Origin: Laceyella sacchari
GTDB lineage: Bacteria; Bacillota; Bacilli; Thermoactinomycetales; Thermoactinomycetaceae
Length of the DNA stretch: 64,000 nucleotides
Assembly: GCF_004343255.1 (NCBI RefSeq)
Contig: NZ_SMDD01000001.1
Span: 947,284 to 1,011,283 of the forward strand
Direction: 5' to 3'
Below the pieces are notes generated by a model. That model worked only from the letters and a program-made list of their open reading frames with translations. It was not told where the DNA came from and did not search any database. Below are positions 62,248 through 64,000 of the stretch, in pieces. The position numbers and the translations under genes were made by a program. The number at the start of each line of letters is the position of its first letter. Positions within the stretch are counted from its first letter, which is position 1.

Positions 62248-63408
62248 ATGAGGTATTTAACGGCGGGAGAGTCACACGGCCCTCAATTGACATTGATTGT
62301 GGAAGGTTTACCAAGCCATGTTCCTTTTGACAAAAAGAAAATTGACCATCAACTGGCGCGCCGCCAAAAAGGGTATGGCCGCGGGCGTCGGATGCAGATT
62401 GAGAAAGACCAAGTGCAAATTTTATCCGGCGTTCGTTTCGGTGAGACGACAGGTGCCCCGGTGGCGTTGGTGGTTGAGAATAAAGACTGGACCCATTGGA
62501 AGAAAGTGATGAGCATTGACCCCCTTCCAGAAGAAGCAGAAAAACGTCGCATCTCGCGGCCCCGTCCCGGGCATGCCGATTTAAACGGTGCGATCAAATA
62601 TGATCACCGTGATATGCGCGATGTACTGGAACGTTCCAGCGCGCGAGAGACGACGATGCGAGTGGCTGCAGGTGCCGTGGCGCGATTGATCTTGGAAGCG
62701 TGCGATATCCGTGTGGGCGGCCATGTGCTACGCATTGGCAGTGTCGAAGCGAAGCGGCTGGATTTGCCGTGGGAAGAGTGGACTGCGCGTGCAGAGGAAT
62801 CCCCTGTGCGCTGCTTGGATCCCCATGCTGAACAACAGATGATGGCACTCATTGACCAAGCCAAAAAAGAGGGCGACTCCCTGGGGGGCATCGTGGAAGT
62901 CATCGTGGAAGGCGTTCCGGTGGGGCTAGGTAGCCACGTACATTGGGATCGCAAATTGGACGCGCGCATTGCGCAAGCGATTGTGAGCATCAACGCCTTT
63001 AAGGGAGTTGAGTTCGGCATTGGCTTTGAAGCGGCTCACCGCCCAGGCTCCGAAGTGCATGATGAAATCGAATGGTCGGAAGCTACCGGTTTTACTCGCC
63101 GCACTAATCGATTGGGCGGCTTTGAAGGAGGGATGACCACAGGAGAGCCGATTGTCGTTCGCGGGGTGATGAAGCCCATTCCTACCCTATACAAACCGCT
63201 GAATAGTGTGGATATCGATAGCAAAGAGCCTTTCGCCGCTAGCATTGAGCGGTCGGACAGCTGTGCGGTTCCAGCGGCGTGTGTCGTGGCGGAGAATGTC
63301 GTGGCCTGGGAAATTGCCTGTGCGCTACTTGAGAAATTTCCAGCTGATACATTGGATGAGTTGAAAGAACAACTGAATCGTTACCGTGAAAGGGTGTTGA
63401 GATTCTGA
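62248..63408 (+). CDS. aroC: Chorismate synthase
   Basis: 386 aa. Family signatures [52 protein letters not shown] and [19 protein letters not shown]. Makes chorismate from EPSP using reduced FMN. Named aroF in Bacillus. The product is the substrate of MqnA. One-base overlap with aroB. Confidence 0.97.
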   Translation: MRYLTAGESHGPQLTLIVEGLPSHVPFDKKKIDHQLARRQKGYGRGRRMQIEKDQVQILSGVRFGETTGAPVALVVENKDWTHWKKVMSIDPLPEEAEKRRISRPRPGHADLNGAIKYDHRDMRDVLERSSARETTMRVAAGAVARLILEACDIRVGGHVLRIGSVEAKRLDLPWEEWTARAEESPVRCLDPHAEQQMMALIDQAKKEGDSLGGIVEVIVEGVPVGLGSHVHWDRKLDARIAQAIVSINAFKGVEFGIGFEAAHRPGSEVHDEIEWSEATGFTRRTNRLGGFEGGMTTGEPIVVRGVMKPIPTLYKPLNSVDIDSKEPFAASIERSDSCAVPAACVVAENVVAWEIACALLEKFPADTLDELKEQLNRYRERVLRF

Positions 63409-64000
63409 TGCGCACTTTGACGGTGAACACGTCTAATCAGTGTTACCCCATTCATATCGGCCGGGGCACCTACCAGATGTTGCCTCGCCTGATGAAGGAA
63501 GTGGGTGTCGAAAAGGACCGCAAGCTGATGGTGATTACTGATAGCTCTGTCGCTCCCTTGTATGGCCAGGCACTCCAAGCGTCATTGCGTGCGGAAGGAT
63601 ATCAGATAGGGATGACGGTTTTTCCTGCCGGCGAAGAGAGCAAAAACTTAAGCGTGGTTGAGCGAGTGATTGGTGATTGCTTGCAGTTCGGCCTTGACCG
63701 CGGTAGCGTTGTGCTGGCTTTGGGCGGCGGTGTAGTGGGGGATTTGGCCGGGTTTGTTGCTGCCACCTATATGCGGGGCATCCCTTTCATCCAGTTGCCG
63801 ACCACCTTGTTGGCGCATGACAGTAGCGTGGGTGGGAAAGTAGGCGTCAATCATGCGTTGGGTAAGAATTATATCGGAGCATTTCACCAACCGCTGATGG
63901 TCGTTTTTGATGTCGATGTGTTGCGCTCGTTGCCAGCGCGCCAAGTGCATTCCGGACTGGCGGAAGTGGCGAAGCATGCGCTGATCTGGGATGTCTCGTT
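63408..64000 (+). CDS. aroB: 3-dehydroquinate synthase (5' part, cut by window end)
   Basis: First 197 residues. NAD site LALGGGVVGDLAGFVAATYMRG, PTTLLAHDSSVGGKVGVNH and GLAEVAKHALI with metal-site residues. Second step of the shikimate pathway. The start ATG overlaps the aroC stop by one base. Confidence 0.96.
   Translation, partial: MRTLTVNTSNQCYPIHIGRGTYQMLPRLMKEVGVEKDRKLMVITDSSVAPLYGQALQASLRAEGYQIGMTVFPAGEESKNLSVVERVIGDCLQFGLDRGSVVLALGGGVVGDLAGFVAATYMRGIPFIQLPTTLLAHDSSVGGKVGVNHALGKNYIGAFHQPLMVVFDVDVLRSLPARQVHSGLAEVAKHALIWDVS

Overview
The window comes from a Gram-positive endospore former of the Bacillales. The gene order from about 17.4 kb onward (spmA-spmB-rluB-resBCDE, fer, ypbH-gudB-ypdA, ypeB, cmk-plsC-ypfD, der-plsY-gpsA-yphF-spoIVA-hbs-folE-mtrB-hepS-menG-hepT-ndk-aroC-aroB) follows the Bacillus subtilis chromosome. 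The presence of mqnA with ubiA/ubiX-type genes points to futalosine-route menaquinone synthesis and to a relative such as Thermoactinomycetaceae rather than Bacillus itself. This placement is an inference from gene content, not a database result.

Left part (1-15.7 kb): an accessory element. It holds eight CRISPR arrays (60 repeats counted, plus two solitary repeats), all in the + direction. Seven have a visible leader of about 130 bp; the first array runs off the window edge. No cas gene is visible. Two related repeat families are used: R1 is 30 bp (starts GTTTAGTTGTAACC) and R2 is 31 bp (starts GTTTTAGTTGAATCC). Between the arrays lie small gene modules that are themselves duplicated. Module A is a 39-aa zinc ribbon plus a 173-aa unknown protein (three copies of the latter). 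Module B is a membrane-gene remnant, a 111-aa membrane protein and a 117-aa coiled-coil protein (two copies, the second partly broken). Single cargo genes include a secreted C39-like cysteine protease, a 37-aa hydrophobic peptide and a DUF559-like nuclease. At the right edge is a large serine recombinase, whose stop codon is followed within about 65 bp by the 3' part of a sporulation gene (ytfJ/gerW) that lacks its start. The simplest reading is an integrated element, or a skin-like intervening element, that splits ytfJ and carries a CRISPR archive.

Middle part (16-43 kb): conserved chromosome. dacF-spmA-spmB is a sporulation operon. It is followed by rluB and resB-resC-resD-resE (cytochrome c maturation and redox two-component system). 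On the minus strand a T-box-controlled serine operon (class V aminotransferase, serA) and an SDR gene follow. Then come a UvrD-like helicase, ppa, a rhodanese, a secreted papain-like protease with a secreted neighbour, a Fur-box promoter without an obvious gene, ferredoxin, a CPBP protease, the MecA-family adaptor, a PIG-L deacetylase, glutamate dehydrogenase, ypdA, a purine permease, asparaginase and ypeB.

Right part (43-64 kb): cmk, plsC, ypfD (S1 protein), yphA-like and YIEGIA genes, der, plsY, gpsA, spoIVA (with a sigma-E-type promoter), hbs, folE, a tRNA-Pro(GGG), mtrB (TRAP), and a quinone cluster hepS-menG-ubiA-ubiX-mqnA-hepT. After these come ndk, chorismate synthase and the start of aroB. 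Chorismate made by aroC feeds mqnA, and the hepS/hepT product is the side chain attached by the UbiA-type enzyme and finished by menG.
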